From assembly GCF_014174405.1 (NCBI RefSeq), contig NZ_JACEGA010000001.1, positions 556,001 to 620,000 on the forward strand: a stretch of 64,000 nucleotides of DNA, read 5' to 3'. Source of the DNA: Variimorphobacter saccharofermentans. GTDB taxonomy: Bacteria > Bacillota > Clostridia > Lachnospirales > Lachnospiraceae. Under the pieces are notes generated by a model, which saw only the letters and a program-made list of their open reading frames with translations, ran no database searches and was not told the origin of the DNA. Below are positions 35,075-43,221 of the stretch, one piece after another. The translations under genes and the position numbers were made by a program. Each line of letters opens with the position of its first letter. The stretch's first letter is position 1.

Positions 35075-35195
35075 ATTGTAAACAGAATAGAATGAGGAAT
35101 CAGAAGAACCGTCGGATTTGGCTGGAACCATCAGGGTCGGCACTGATTACCAAGAGTTTGTAACGAGTTGGATTTAGCATAGAACTATCAGGAGC

Positions 35196-35273
35196 CTACA
35201 AAACGGGAATACGCCAGGTGGCATATATTATTAGCTGCCGGTTTTATTGGTATACGTTTTGTAGACTCTTTTT
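35196..35273 (+). terminator. Long-loop hairpin with T-run before the XRE gene
   Basis: CTACAAAACG (35196-35205) pairs perfectly with CGTTTTGTAG (35255-35264), followed by ACTCTTTTTTT. The 49-base loop contains a smaller repeat (GCCAGGTGGC). It may be a terminator or an attenuator in the 240-base leader of the next gene. Confidence 0.55.
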
Positions 35274-35314
35274 TTGCGCCTATTTCCGTTTTGACTCCGG
35301 AAATGGAGAGAAAG

Positions 35315-35641
35315 ATGGAAAAGACAGTTGGAATGAGAATCAGAGAATGCAGAGTAAAAATGGGAATAACACAGGAAGAATTAGCAGAGACTATCTATAC
35401 AAAGAAGTGTACGATTTCTGCTTATGAGACAGGAAAAATTGATATCAAGGTAAGCGTTCTTAAGGATATCGCAAGGATACTTAATACTACAGCAGGATAT
35501 TTGATGGATGGAGATGAGATGGGATTTGATGCTGATGTGATGCAGCTTGCGATGATGCTGCAGGAGATGAAGGATAAAGATGTGAGAAACGTAGCGATTG
35601 AGCAAGTGAAGATTTTAGCGAAGTTAAATAAAGATGCATAG
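35315..35641 (+). CDS. XRE-family regulator
   Basis: 108 residues. The helix-turn-helix is RIRECRVKMGITQEELAETI then TISAYETGKIDIKVSVLKDI (about 8-55). The C-terminal half is Met-rich and helical (MQLAMMLQEMKDKD), probably a dimerisation tail. ATG 35315 was chosen for GGAGAGAAAG directly upstream; ATG 35303 is also in frame. It lies 85 bases before the AbiE pair, on the same strand, with a promoter between, so it is a separate unit. It may control the ICE or the AbiE block. Confidence 0.8.
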   Translation: MEKTVGMRIRECRVKMGITQEELAETIYTKKCTISAYETGKIDIKVSVLKDIARILNTTAGYLMDGDEMGFDADVMQLAMMLQEMKDKDVRNVAIEQVKILAKLNKDA

Positions 35642-35662
35642 TTCAAAAAAAATAAAAAAGAG

Positions 35663-35707
35663 TTTACTTACTCGCTTTCGAAATGTATAATTAAAGCGTA
35701 GAAGTAA
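35663..35707 (+). promoter_or_regulatory. AbiE promoter and operator
   Basis: TTTACT (35663-35668), 17 bases, TATAAT (35686-35691). It is flanked by an imperfect inverted repeat of 15-base arms with 12 matches: 35664-35678 and 35693-35707, with CGCTTT/AAAGCG at its core. AbiEi antitoxins are known to repress their own promoter through inverted repeats. Confidence 0.75.
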
Positions 35708-35725
35708 AGCGTGGAGGTGAATAGA

Positions 35726-36325
35726 ATGACTAAAAAGGAAAAAATTGAAAATTTTATTGAAAAATATAATGGTTATCTTATTACCTCTTTGGTGTGTAAT
35801 GAAGATATTTCGAAGACCTATGTTGCACAATATATTAAGGAACACGGTATGGAGAAGGTCTCAAGAGGTTTATATATAATGGATGATGTGTGGCCGGATG
35901 AGTTGTTCATTTTGCAGCAGAGAAATGGGGCAGTCATTTATTCCGGAGAAACAGCACTATACTTGCATGGTTTGACAGATAGGGAGTATTCATCTGTGTG
36001 TGTTACTGTACCACAAGGATATAATGCGAGCCATCTAAAGGATAATGATTTTGATGTTTCGGTGAAATACGCTGCACCGGATTTATATAAAATGGGAATT
36101 TGTGAGATTGCATCCAGCAGTGGAAATTTGGTTAAGGTTTACGATAAGGAGCGTTGCATTTGCGATTTGATAATGAATCGTAATAAGTACGAAGTACAAG
36201 TGTTTCAAACAGCTATCAAGGAATATATGTCATCGAATGAAAAAAAGCTATCGCAACTGATGGTATATGCGGATGCATTGGGAATTCGGGATGAAGTGAT
36301 GAAGTATGTGGAGGTGTTAGTGTGA
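35726..36325 (+). CDS. abiEi: AbiEi, type IV antitoxin and autorepressor
   Basis: 199 residues. N-terminal winged helix (KKEKIENFIEKYNGYLITSL onwards to VSRGLYIMDD), then the AbiEi antitoxin domain with LQQRNGAVIYSGETALYLHG (about 68-87) and KVYDKERCICDLIMNR near 140. It pairs with AbiEii, and the genes overlap by 4 bases. AbiEi of streptococci represses the operon and prevents toxin action without binding the toxin. ATG 35726 has GGAGGTGAATAG before it. A paralogue lies at 44.2 kb. Confidence 0.9.
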   Translation: MTKKEKIENFIEKYNGYLITSLVCNEDISKTYVAQYIKEHGMEKVSRGLYIMDDVWPDELFILQQRNGAVIYSGETALYLHGLTDREYSSVCVTVPQGYNASHLKDNDFDVSVKYAAPDLYKMGICEIASSSGNLVKVYDKERCICDLIMNRNKYEVQVFQTAIKEYMSSNEKKLSQLMVYADALGIRDEVMKYVEVLV

Positions 36326-37164
36326 TTAGTTCATCGAGACAATTAAAAGATAAGGTGAGAAATATTTCGAATGGGAACAGTAATAAAGCAACTACACTAA
36401 TTCGAAATTTTATGATGGAAAGATTTCTGGAAAGAGTATCTATATCGCCATATCGAGATAATTTTATTCTTAAGGGTGGAATGCTGGTTGCGTCAATTGT
36501 TGGTGTGGATATGCGAGCTACGATGGATATTGATACAACGGTAAAAGCATTACCATTAAATGAGACTGATGCGCAGAGAATAATTGAAGAAATTTGTAAC
36601 ATCCCGCTGGAAGACAATGTTAGCTTTCAAATTAAAAGTACAAGAACTATTATGGAAGAGTTTGATTACCCTGGAATTCGCATAATGCTAGAAGCTACAT
36701 TGGACAGGATGCGTCAACCGATTAAAATAGATATTTCTACAGATGATGTAATTACACCAAAGGCAGTAGAATATGACTATAAATTGATGTTTGAGGATAG
36801 AACGATTTCTGTTCTTACATATAACAAGGAAACATTGCTTGCTGAGAAAATGCAGACAATTATAAATAGGGGAATTGCGAATACCAGATTAAGAGATTTT
36901 TATGATGTTTACAGTATCATGAATTTCTATGGAGAGCAGATAGAGAAGCAGGTTTTATGCGAAGCATTCTCTGCCACCTGTGAAAAGAGAAAGACTATTT
37001 TTAATAAGGATGATATAGGATCTACATTACATTTGGTATCTGATGATTTACATATGGAAGAGCTTTGGGGGCAGTTTCAAAAAAGCAATTTTTATGTAGG
37101 GGATCTAGAATGGAAAAGTGTGATTGATTATGTAGAGGATACGATGAAGAAGTATTTGCTGTGA
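36322..37164 (+). CDS. abiEii: AbiEii, nucleotidyltransferase toxin
   Basis: 280 residues, start GTG at 36322 overlapping the antitoxin stop. FILKGGMLVASIVGVDMRAT and MDIDTTVKAL (about 48-75) carry the nucleotidyltransferase motif with the DxD pair; KIDISTDD near 137 gives the third acid, and LLAEKMQTIINRGIANTRLRD (about 173-193) is the family's conserved Lys/Arg segment. AbiEii toxins transfer nucleotides, in some members to tRNA acceptor ends, and stop phage growth. All key motifs look intact, so the pair should work. The AT-rich composition sets it apart from the ICE backbone. Confidence 0.9.
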   Translation: MISSSRQLKDKVRNISNGNSNKATTLIRNFMMERFLERVSISPYRDNFILKGGMLVASIVGVDMRATMDIDTTVKALPLNETDAQRIIEEICNIPLEDNVSFQIKSTRTIMEEFDYPGIRIMLEATLDRMRQPIKIDISTDDVITPKAVEYDYKLMFEDRTISVLTYNKETLLAEKMQTIINRGIANTRLRDFYDVYSIMNFYGEQIEKQVLCEAFSATCEKRKTIFNKDDIGSTLHLVSDDLHMEELWGQFQKSNFYVGDLEWKSVIDYVEDTMKKYLL

Positions 37165-37249
37165 TGTGAATAAGAATGTAAAAAAGAAAATAATGAAATG
37201 TATAGCATATGATATAGAGTGTATTTATGTAAGGTAAGAAGGTAGATAG

Positions 37250-39385
37250 ATGGAAAAATATCAGGGTGTTGCAATAACAGATGGGATAAACAGAAAAAAT
37301 CATATATTGCCATTGAATGCAATAATTAAGGCATACCGTGACACATGGAATACGGTTATTCCAATGAATTTAGGACATGACAGAACAAAGCCGATAGGCT
37401 ATACCATGTTAACTGGTGTATATATGGAGCCAGGAAAAGCGTATTTAACGAATGAGTCAGCAATTATGGAAACCGATGAAGAATATGAAAAAATGCGCGA
37501 AATGATAATGGCTTATGACTACAAGATATTTTGTGAGGAACATAGGAAAGAACTTGATACTTTAATTAATAGGTTGGGTTGCATTCTTTCTGATAAATTT
37601 CGTGTTGCACCAGTTGGTCAAGCGGTAGCTATCAAAGACAAAGATATTGTATCTCGTCTTTTTCCCGAATGGTCAGGAACAATGAAAGATGGACTTGCAG
37701 ATGTGCGGGATTTAGAACCTGTTTACACGAAAGGTGAAAATGGTGAAAAGGGATTTCTTGTACCAGGTGTTTATCATAAAGAGGGATATTTGCTCTTTGC
37801 ACACCAGTTTTTTCGCAGAAGCTTATCTATATTGAATACTACAAATGAGGAATTTTTCAATTCGTTTGAAAAAATGCGTGATGTTCCAGATGTTGAAATA
37901 AAACTTGCGATAGACATGGATATGATTGGACTTGTTGGTACAGAACATCCAGAATTAGAGTATCAGTATATTCGAGGACCACATTTTAATGATGATTTGA
38001 CTTGCATTCCAGAAGGTGTTACGTGCCATGAAAATGAGCATTATGATAATGTATTTTCAAATTTATTAAGCACACAGTTCTATTGGCATATTCAAGATGG
38101 GAAAAGAACGTTTGAATGCGAGGAACTATGTGATAAGGAAAACGTTTCTTTTGATGATGGACAAACTATGTTATGGGGATGCAGATATGTTCATAGTATG
38201 ATAAATCCGAGTACAGGATTGCCAACTCATCTTGATGGTGCAATTAGACTTTATAATGATGAGCAAATCCTTGAAAGAATTGATTCAAAAACGGATATAA
38301 GTAAATGCGGAAAAAATTCGGAATATATAAAACTTTGGAGAATAGATAACGATTTTTCTGTAGCTATGTGGAAGGAACTTATCAGTTCATTTTATAGAGA
38401 GAATGCCCTAATAGGCGAATATTTTGGTGGTGTTGATGAAAAATTTGATCAAATAAGAAAAGAAGGTAATGAACATAACTCTGTGGTTAAAAGACCGAAT
38501 AATTTTGCTCACATTGAATTAAACGAAGGAGATGGTGTTCGGATATTTTTTAGATACACTAATAAGTTCGATATTGCTGAGGGCAGAGATATCGGGATAT
38601 ATAATAAAGATGCTTTCATTTTTCAAGATAGCAAAAAGATGAAGATAATTGATGCAGATACAGTAACTCTTTTGAAGTATTTAAAACGTAAAGGGCTTAG
38701 CTTGAGAATGCCAATTACTTCAATGATTGCATTTAATGATATGATATTCAATTTCCCGACATTGTGTTGCAAGAGTTTACATGTTGCGGATAATATAATT
38801 ACGGCAATAAAAGAATTGTGTCAGGCTTGGGTAAGAAACCAAGATAATAGACTGATATCGTTTGGACTTATGGTTGATTTAACAGATGAAGCGGGGCATA
38901 TATCCTTTGCAGGTCATGTAAATGATTTTGTTAAGTTGTTTGATGCTGTTCCCCACCTGCCTGATGTGGCGTTTGAGGAGTGGGTTGAGGCTATATATCA
39001 AGAGAATAATAAGTTTAAATTGGGAGGAGATTATCCAGATAAATTCCGTTTGATTCATGGAGATGTGGTGTGTTTCAAGAGGCTTATTGTTCATCCGGAT
39101 AAAATAAGAAAAATGTGGATGGAAGATGGGTGTGTACATGCACAATTTAATATGAGCAAAGAAGAGGGAGACGAATTAATACAACATAAGGTCATCAGTG
39201 CACCATTTTATAGAATTATTCAAGATAAATGTAGCAAATGCGGAAGAGATTATACGCAATGTACTTGTGTGAAATTTATTGATGAGGATGTTTCTGATGA
39301 AGTTGTAAAGGCTGATTTGCTAGGATTGATATGGACAAATAGAAATGCATTTTATCCTAACGGCCAACTTGAATTTATTAATTAG
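37250..39385 (+). CDS. Unrecognised 711-residue protein, possible defence gene
   Basis: 711 residues; I do not recognise the family. The N-terminus has AITDGINRKNHILPLNAI, then MNLGHDRTKPIGYTMLTG (about 39-56): a His-Asp followed by PIG and a short strand, like the start of HK97-type prohead proteases, though the catalytic Ser is not evident. CHENEHYDNVF near 265 and CSKCGRDYTQCTC near 662 could bind metal. No membrane segment. It lies 86 bases after AbiEii with its own RBS (AGAAGG), is equally AT-rich, and is followed by a terminator. A phage-defence role is inferred from place only. Confidence 0.55.
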   Translation: MEKYQGVAITDGINRKNHILPLNAIIKAYRDTWNTVIPMNLGHDRTKPIGYTMLTGVYMEPGKAYLTNESAIMETDEEYEKMREMIMAYDYKIFCEEHRKELDTLINRLGCILSDKFRVAPVGQAVAIKDKDIVSRLFPEWSGTMKDGLADVRDLEPVYTKGENGEKGFLVPGVYHKEGYLLFAHQFFRRSLSILNTTNEEFFNSFEKMRDVPDVEIKLAIDMDMIGLVGTEHPELEYQYIRGPHFNDDLTCIPEGVTCHENEHYDNVFSNLLSTQFYWHIQDGKRTFECEELCDKENVSFDDGQTMLWGCRYVHSMINPSTGLPTHLDGAIRLYNDEQILERIDSKTDISKCGKNSEYIKLWRIDNDFSVAMWKELISSFYRENALIGEYFGGVDEKFDQIRKEGNEHNSVVKRPNNFAHIELNEGDGVRIFFRYTNKFDIAEGRDIGIYNKDAFIFQDSKKMKIIDADTVTLLKYLKRKGLSLRMPITSMIAFNDMIFNFPTLCCKSLHVADNIITAIKELCQAWVRNQDNRLISFGLMVDLTDEAGHISFAGHVNDFVKLFDAVPHLPDVAFEEWVEAIYQENNKFKLGGDYPDKFRLIHGDVVCFKRLIVHPDKIRKMWMEDGCVHAQFNMSKEEGDELIQHKVISAPFYRIIQDKCSKCGRDYTQCTCVKFIDEDVSDEVVKADLLGLIWTNRNAFYPNGQLEFIN

Positions 39386-39468
39386 ATTAGAGAAGAATGT
39401 TTCAACTTTTGTGTAAATAGGATATGTTTACAAATTGCAGTTTCATAAGTGAACAGTGGTAAAGATTA

Positions 39469-39500
39469 GTCGGTAGCTTTATAGTTTACCGGCTTTTTTT
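39469..39500 (+). terminator. Intrinsic terminator
   Basis: GTCGGTA (39469-39475) pairs with TACCGGC (39487-39493, one G-T pair), followed by seven T. It marks the end of the second AT-rich cargo block. Confidence 0.85.
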
Positions 39501-39510
39501 ATTTCCCAAA

Positions 39511-39566
39511 GTCTATTCCCACGATACAACAAGTCTATTCTTTGGGGAACGACGAAATCCATAGAA
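39511..39566. repeat. Recombination-module repeats, left set
   Basis: GTCTATTCC at 39511-39519 and GTCTATTCT at 39533-39541 are direct repeats 22 bases apart. TCCATAG lies at 39558-39564. The same two words return around the xis-int genes (inverted GGAATAGAC at 40517-40525; TCCATAG at 40465, 40555 and 42198), the pattern of recombinase or excisionase binding sites. Confidence 0.5.
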
Positions 39567-39645
39567 CGCCGTAGAATGTTATCTGTAAGGAAGAGCAAAA
39601 CCGGTTTCGCTGATGCTTACGTCAAATTCAGTTAAGGAGGATTCG

Positions 39646-40206
39646 ATGGTGGCAAAGGCAAGTATTATTGAGATTTACGCAAGGGCAGATGCTGCCGGAA
39701 GGGTGGATATCATCTGCAAGAATTATTCAAATTTCATTGGAATCGTAGACGGTTATACAGAAGGGCTTCGCTACATGATTGAAAACGAAAAAGCCTATAA
39801 TCGGAAGAAAAGTCATGGAGAGCTGGGAGTACGGGTGCAGTCATCTGGCATTCATAGTGATATTACAGCTGATACGGCAATCAGTAATGTCATCACCCGA
39901 GAGGCGATTATTGCCTGTGACTTTTCCGGAGATGTATTGGAAGGTGTTGACCGTAGCGAGAAATATCAGAAGGATGCTTACACCCTTCGTAGAATGAGGG
40001 CAGATTATGAACTCTTTAATCAGCAGCTGTGTATTCTGGGAAGAAACGAATTGAGAATATTCAGAGGATACCTTTCAGGCGAAAAGGATATCAGTGCTAT
40101 TGCAGAAGAGGAAGGAATACAGTACGAGTCAGCTGCGCAGAAGGTACGGCGAGCAAAAGTTAAAATCAAGGTTCAGATGGTTGGATTTTTAGAAGGAATA
40201 GCGTAG
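39646..40206 (+). CDS. Sigma-70-like factor of the ICE recombination module
   Basis: 186 residues. The N-terminal half (about 1-90) is not typical of sigma factors. The C-terminus has GRNELRIFRGYLSGEKDISA, IAEEEGIQYESAAQKVRRAK, a region 4-like helix-turn-helix. Tn916 and Tn1549-type ICEs carry such a gene (orf7-type) upstream of xis-int, where it serves ICE regulation. AAGGAGG lies 6 bases before the ATG at 39646. The xis gene follows after 12 bases. Confidence 0.8.
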   Translation: MVAKASIIEIYARADAAGRVDIICKNYSNFIGIVDGYTEGLRYMIENEKAYNRKKSHGELGVRVQSSGIHSDITADTAISNVITREAIIACDFSGDVLEGVDRSEKYQKDAYTLRRMRADYELFNQQLCILGRNELRIFRGYLSGEKDISAIAEEEGIQYESAAQKVRRAKVKIKVQMVGFLEGIA

Positions 40207-40218
40207 GAGGATATAGAG

Positions 40219-40440
40219 ATGTCAAAAGCAAGAACAGAAGTAGCACAGTTAGAAAATATGGTTGGAACAGGAAAGAAGAAATTTGTCAGATATGCAGAGG
40301 GAGCGCAGCTTTACTCATTAGGGCTCCACACATTTCAGGAAATAGCAAAGGAAGCAAATGCAGTTTATCGTGTCAAAAGATGTATTTTAGTAAATACGGA
40401 GAAGGTGGATGAATATTTGGAGAACTTCTGTGAAGCATAG
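40219..40440 (+). CDS. xis: Excisionase
   Basis: 73 residues, the size and position of Tn916-type Xis. KKFVRYAEGAQLYSLGLHTF then AKEANAVYRVKRCILVNTEK (about 18-65) is a MerR-like winged helix in the form usual for Tn916/Tn1549 excisionases. Xis bends DNA at the ends and steers the integrase to excision. It is 12 bases after the sigma-like gene. The 178 bases between xis and int hold the repeats described at 40464-40563. Confidence 0.85.
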   Translation: MSKARTEVAQLENMVGTGKKKFVRYAEGAQLYSLGLHTFQEIAKEANAVYRVKRCILVNTEKVDEYLENFCEA

Positions 40441-40463
40441 AAAATCCAAAGGAATCCTATCTA

Positions 40464-40563
40464 ATCCATAGAAGATACTATTTTTCAAAACGGACAGATT
40501 TGGATTGCAAATACGGAATAGACGGCACTATAATGGTCTTGAGTCAAAGTTATCCATAGACTT
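40464..40563. repeat. Recombination-module repeats between xis and int
   Basis: ATCCATAGAA (40464-40473) and ATCCATAGAC (40554-40563) are direct repeats; GGAATAGAC (40517-40525) is the inverted copy of the GTCTATTCC repeat at 39511. Likely protein-binding sites or part of int control. Confidence 0.5.
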
Positions 40564-40618
40564 TTATTCATAATAGTAGAACCGGCTATTCCTTTTTATT
40601 TTGATTGGAGGAATGAAT

Positions 40619-41851
40619 ATGGCTGCTATTAAAGGAAGAAAAGACAGCAAAGGATATGTTCTCAGAACAGGTGAGACACAGAGGGCGGATGGTAGATACT
40701 GCTACGCATATTCTGATAAGAATAAGGTGCGTCATTACATCTATGCCAAAACTCTCCCGGAGCTTCGTGCAAGGGAGAAGGAAGTACAACTCAAATATGA
40801 GCAAGGTTTGGATGCATATGCTGCAAAAAAACTGACACTTAATGATTGCTTCGACCGATACATCAGTCAGAAGTACAATTTGAAGGAAACCACCAAGGCC
40901 AATTACATGTATATGTACAATCGTTTTGTCAGACCTACATTTGGCAAAAGAAGGATTGCAGAGATTCGATACTCGGATGTGAAAGAGTTTTATTTTTCCA
41001 TATTGAAGGAAGGAATTAAGGCAAATACTTTGGAGAATGTACACACCGTTGTTCATCTGGCATTGCAGCTTGCGGTGAGAGATGGTCTGATTGTAAATAA
41101 TCCTTCAGATTCTGCCATGACAGAGATTAAGAGAAGTAAGCTTTGGGATGCACCCAAGCGTAGGGCACTTACGATTCCTGAACAGAAAGCATTTATGAAT
41201 TTCTTGGAATCTGACAGGGAATATGAGGGATGGCTTCCTATTATAACCGTGTTGCTTGGAACCGGAATGAGAATTGGAGAGTGTATTGCCATTCGCTGGG
41301 AAGATTTGGACTTCGAGAATCGCATGATCAGCGTGAATCACAATCTGACGGATCGACCTGATTCAAAGGGAGTATGCAAGAAACGCATTGAGACTCCCAA
41401 GACGGAAGCAGGTACGAGAACGATCCCGATGATTCAGGAAGTGTTCGATGCATTTATTACAGAGTATGAGATTCAGAAGTGCCTTGGTTTTTGCGAAGAA
41501 GTGATTGACGGATATTCCGGGTTTGTCTTTAACACAGCTTATCACACTGTTTATAGTGCCTCGGCTGTAAACAATGCAATTCACAGAGCTACGAAAGCAT
41601 ATAATGATAAGGAAGAAACTGATGCAAAGAATGAAGGTAGAGAACCGCTGCTTCTCCCGGATTTTTCTGCACATCATTTGCGTCATACTTTCTGCACAAG
41701 GCTTTGTGAGAATGAAACTAATTTGAAGGTCATCATGTCTATTATGGGGCATGCGGATATATCTACAACAATGGATATCTATGCAGAGTGTTCCAAGGAA
41801 AAGAAAAAAGAGGTGATGACAAATCTCGAGGGATGTATTATAATAAAATAG
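40619..41851 (+). CDS. int: Tyrosine recombinase, ICE integrase
   Basis: 410 residues, length of Tn916/Tn1549 integrases. N-terminal AP2-like arm-binding domain (about 1-75), SAM-like core-binding domain (about 85-170), catalytic domain from 185. Catalytic residues: Arg in GTGMRIGECIAIRW near 224, Lys in the following hairpin, HHLRHTFCTRL near 352-362 (His, Arg), His in MGHADISTTM near 379 and the Tyr in DIYAECS near 390. All are present, so the enzyme should be active. The ATG at 40619 has GGAGG 8 bases upstream; ATG 40613 is too close to it. Confidence 0.95.
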   Translation: MAAIKGRKDSKGYVLRTGETQRADGRYCYAYSDKNKVRHYIYAKTLPELRAREKEVQLKYEQGLDAYAAKKLTLNDCFDRYISQKYNLKETTKANYMYMYNRFVRPTFGKRRIAEIRYSDVKEFYFSILKEGIKANTLENVHTVVHLALQLAVRDGLIVNNPSDSAMTEIKRSKLWDAPKRRALTIPEQKAFMNFLESDREYEGWLPIITVLLGTGMRIGECIAIRWEDLDFENRMISVNHNLTDRPDSKGVCKKRIETPKTEAGTRTIPMIQEVFDAFITEYEIQKCLGFCEEVIDGYSGFVFNTAYHTVYSASAVNNAIHRATKAYNDKEETDAKNEGREPLLLPDFSAHHLRHTFCTRLCENETNLKVIMSIMGHADISTTMDIYAECSKEKKKEVMTNLEGCIIIK

Positions 41852-42250
41852 TAGGAATACAGAGATGTATTTTTAGTGTACGACGTGTCTAATGAGTTGT
41901 AAGGATTCCATTAGATACGATTGGACATAATCGTACAAGCATTTATAGAAGCACTTGAAATTCGTATGGTGACACATGGATGACTATATATTCATTCGTC
42001 TCTACGGAGTTCGGTGGATTCTAAAAAATGAATTCTACGACTTTTCATAGGACTCTATAAAGTTCAGTGGAGTTACACGTAGGGAACACATGTTCGAGTC
42101 CCGACGATGAAGAGCCTGGATAAATAAATCCAGTAAAATCATGGGTTTGAAGCATGTCGAACTACTAGAGGACAGTTAATTGACAGTAAATTGACAGTCC
42201 ATAGTTTGAAATAGTTAGTGATAATTTCAAACATCCTTATAAAATTCAAT
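41852..42250. other. Probable right end of the ICE: hairpins and phased repeats, no gene
   Basis: No credible ORF. Two perfect hairpins lie at 41888-41915 (TCTAATG/CATTAGA) and 41916-41935 (TACGATT/AATCGTA). GACAGT occurs three times exactly 11 bases apart (42171, 42182, 42193), followed by TCCATAG (42198), the repeat also found near xis and int. This fits an integrase arm-site array. The core att site cannot be fixed because the left end is outside the window. TTCGAGTCCC at about 42093 recalls a tRNA T-arm, but no tRNA folds. Confidence 0.5.
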
Positions 42251-42268
42251 TTAAGATTTTTGCACTTA

Positions 42269-42310
42269 AAGGACACTTTTCAAAAATAGACTTTTTGAAA
42301 GGTGTCCTTT
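42269..42310. terminator. Strong bidirectional terminator
   Basis: An 18-bp stem (42269-42286 with 42292-42309, one G-T pair) with a 5-base loop and flanking A and T runs. Confidence 0.85.
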
Positions 42311-42381
42311 TTTGCGTTGTAGTCGAACAATATCAATCGTATTTTAGTTTGAAAGGAGAACAGCGTTATGGCAGATTTTAA

Positions 42382-43220
42382 GTAAACGGTAAACCATGAG
42401 TACCGATAGGTATAAGGAAAGCCGCCATCATCTGGCGGCATGGAATCTATTGTTTTTGCTTTTTACAGGATTCTGGTAGTGCTTCTGACCATGGAAGTAG
42501 ATTGTTAAGAAAGTCCAAACTTTTGTCATCCATATGTTTCGGAATCTCGGTCAAGAGATGCTCGAAATAATTATAAGGTTTCAGGTGATTTGCCTTTGCA
42601 GTTTCCGCAATACTATAGATGATTGCACTGGCTTTCGCTCCGTCAATGGTATCTATCAGATGCCAGTTCGCTTTACCTATACAGAAACCTCGGATAGCAC
42701 CTTCGGCTGCGTTATTATCAGCAGGAACGTTACCATCATCAAGGAATACTCTTAGGTATTTCTCCTGATTAAGGCAGTAGGTGAATCCTTTTCCGGTCTC
42801 TGATTTCGGAAGTACTGTAGACTGATGTTCTTCAATCCATGCGAAGAAAGCATCGACAAGTGGTTTAACCATCAGTTGTCGCTGTTGTTTCCTTTCTTCT
42901 GCTGTCAGGTTTTTCAGCATACCTTCGATTTTATAGATGGCGGCGATCTGCTTCAAGGCATCATTTGCCAGCGTCCCTTTCGACTTTTCCTTGCCAAGTG
43001 TCTTGGTTACATTTGAAAAGTGTCGGCGAGCGTGGCTCCAACAACCTGCAATCTTAAGGTCCTCCCGCTCTTTTTCAAGTGTGTGGTACACCTGATATCC
43101 ATCCGTTACTACCGTGCCGCTGTAATCCTTAAGGAATTCCCTCGGATGGCTTGTATTCCGAGTCCGTTGATATTCATACAGTACAATGGGTTCAGAATGA
43201 TACATCTTCCCGGTACGGTA
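42382..43220 (-). mobile_element. IS66-family element remnant
   Basis: GTAAACGG at 42382 has the GTAA start of IS66-type terminal repeats and lies 65 bases after the end of the transposase frame. The opposite end carries no matching terminal repeat: the transposase frame stops being IS-like at 43220, where HsdR sequence begins. More than half the IS is therefore lost. The left flank reads GATTTTAAG and the right junction GATTTTTAAG, so the break may have used this short identity. Confidence 0.65.
42447..43220 (-). pseudogene. IS66 transposase (TnpC), C-terminal half only
   Basis: About 257 residues of a protein that is normally about 500 or more. It begins inside the catalytic core, YRTGKMYHSEPIVLYEYQRT, then REFLKDYSGTVVTDGYQVYH, CWSHARRHFSN, and near the end PADNNAAEGAIRGFCIGKAN (the catalytic Glu region) and the usual IS66 C-terminal domain. 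The N-terminal zinc and DDE start are missing, and no start codon with RBS belongs to it, so it is inactive. The neighbouring TnpA/TnpB genes of IS66 are also absent. Confidence 0.85.
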
Positions 43221-43221
43221 G

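Noticed and set aside
42085..42110. tRNA gene at the ICE end, because of TTCGAGTCCC
   Set aside because: The expected T-arm stem does not pair (ACATG against CCCGA) and no acceptor, D or anticodon arms can be found nearby.
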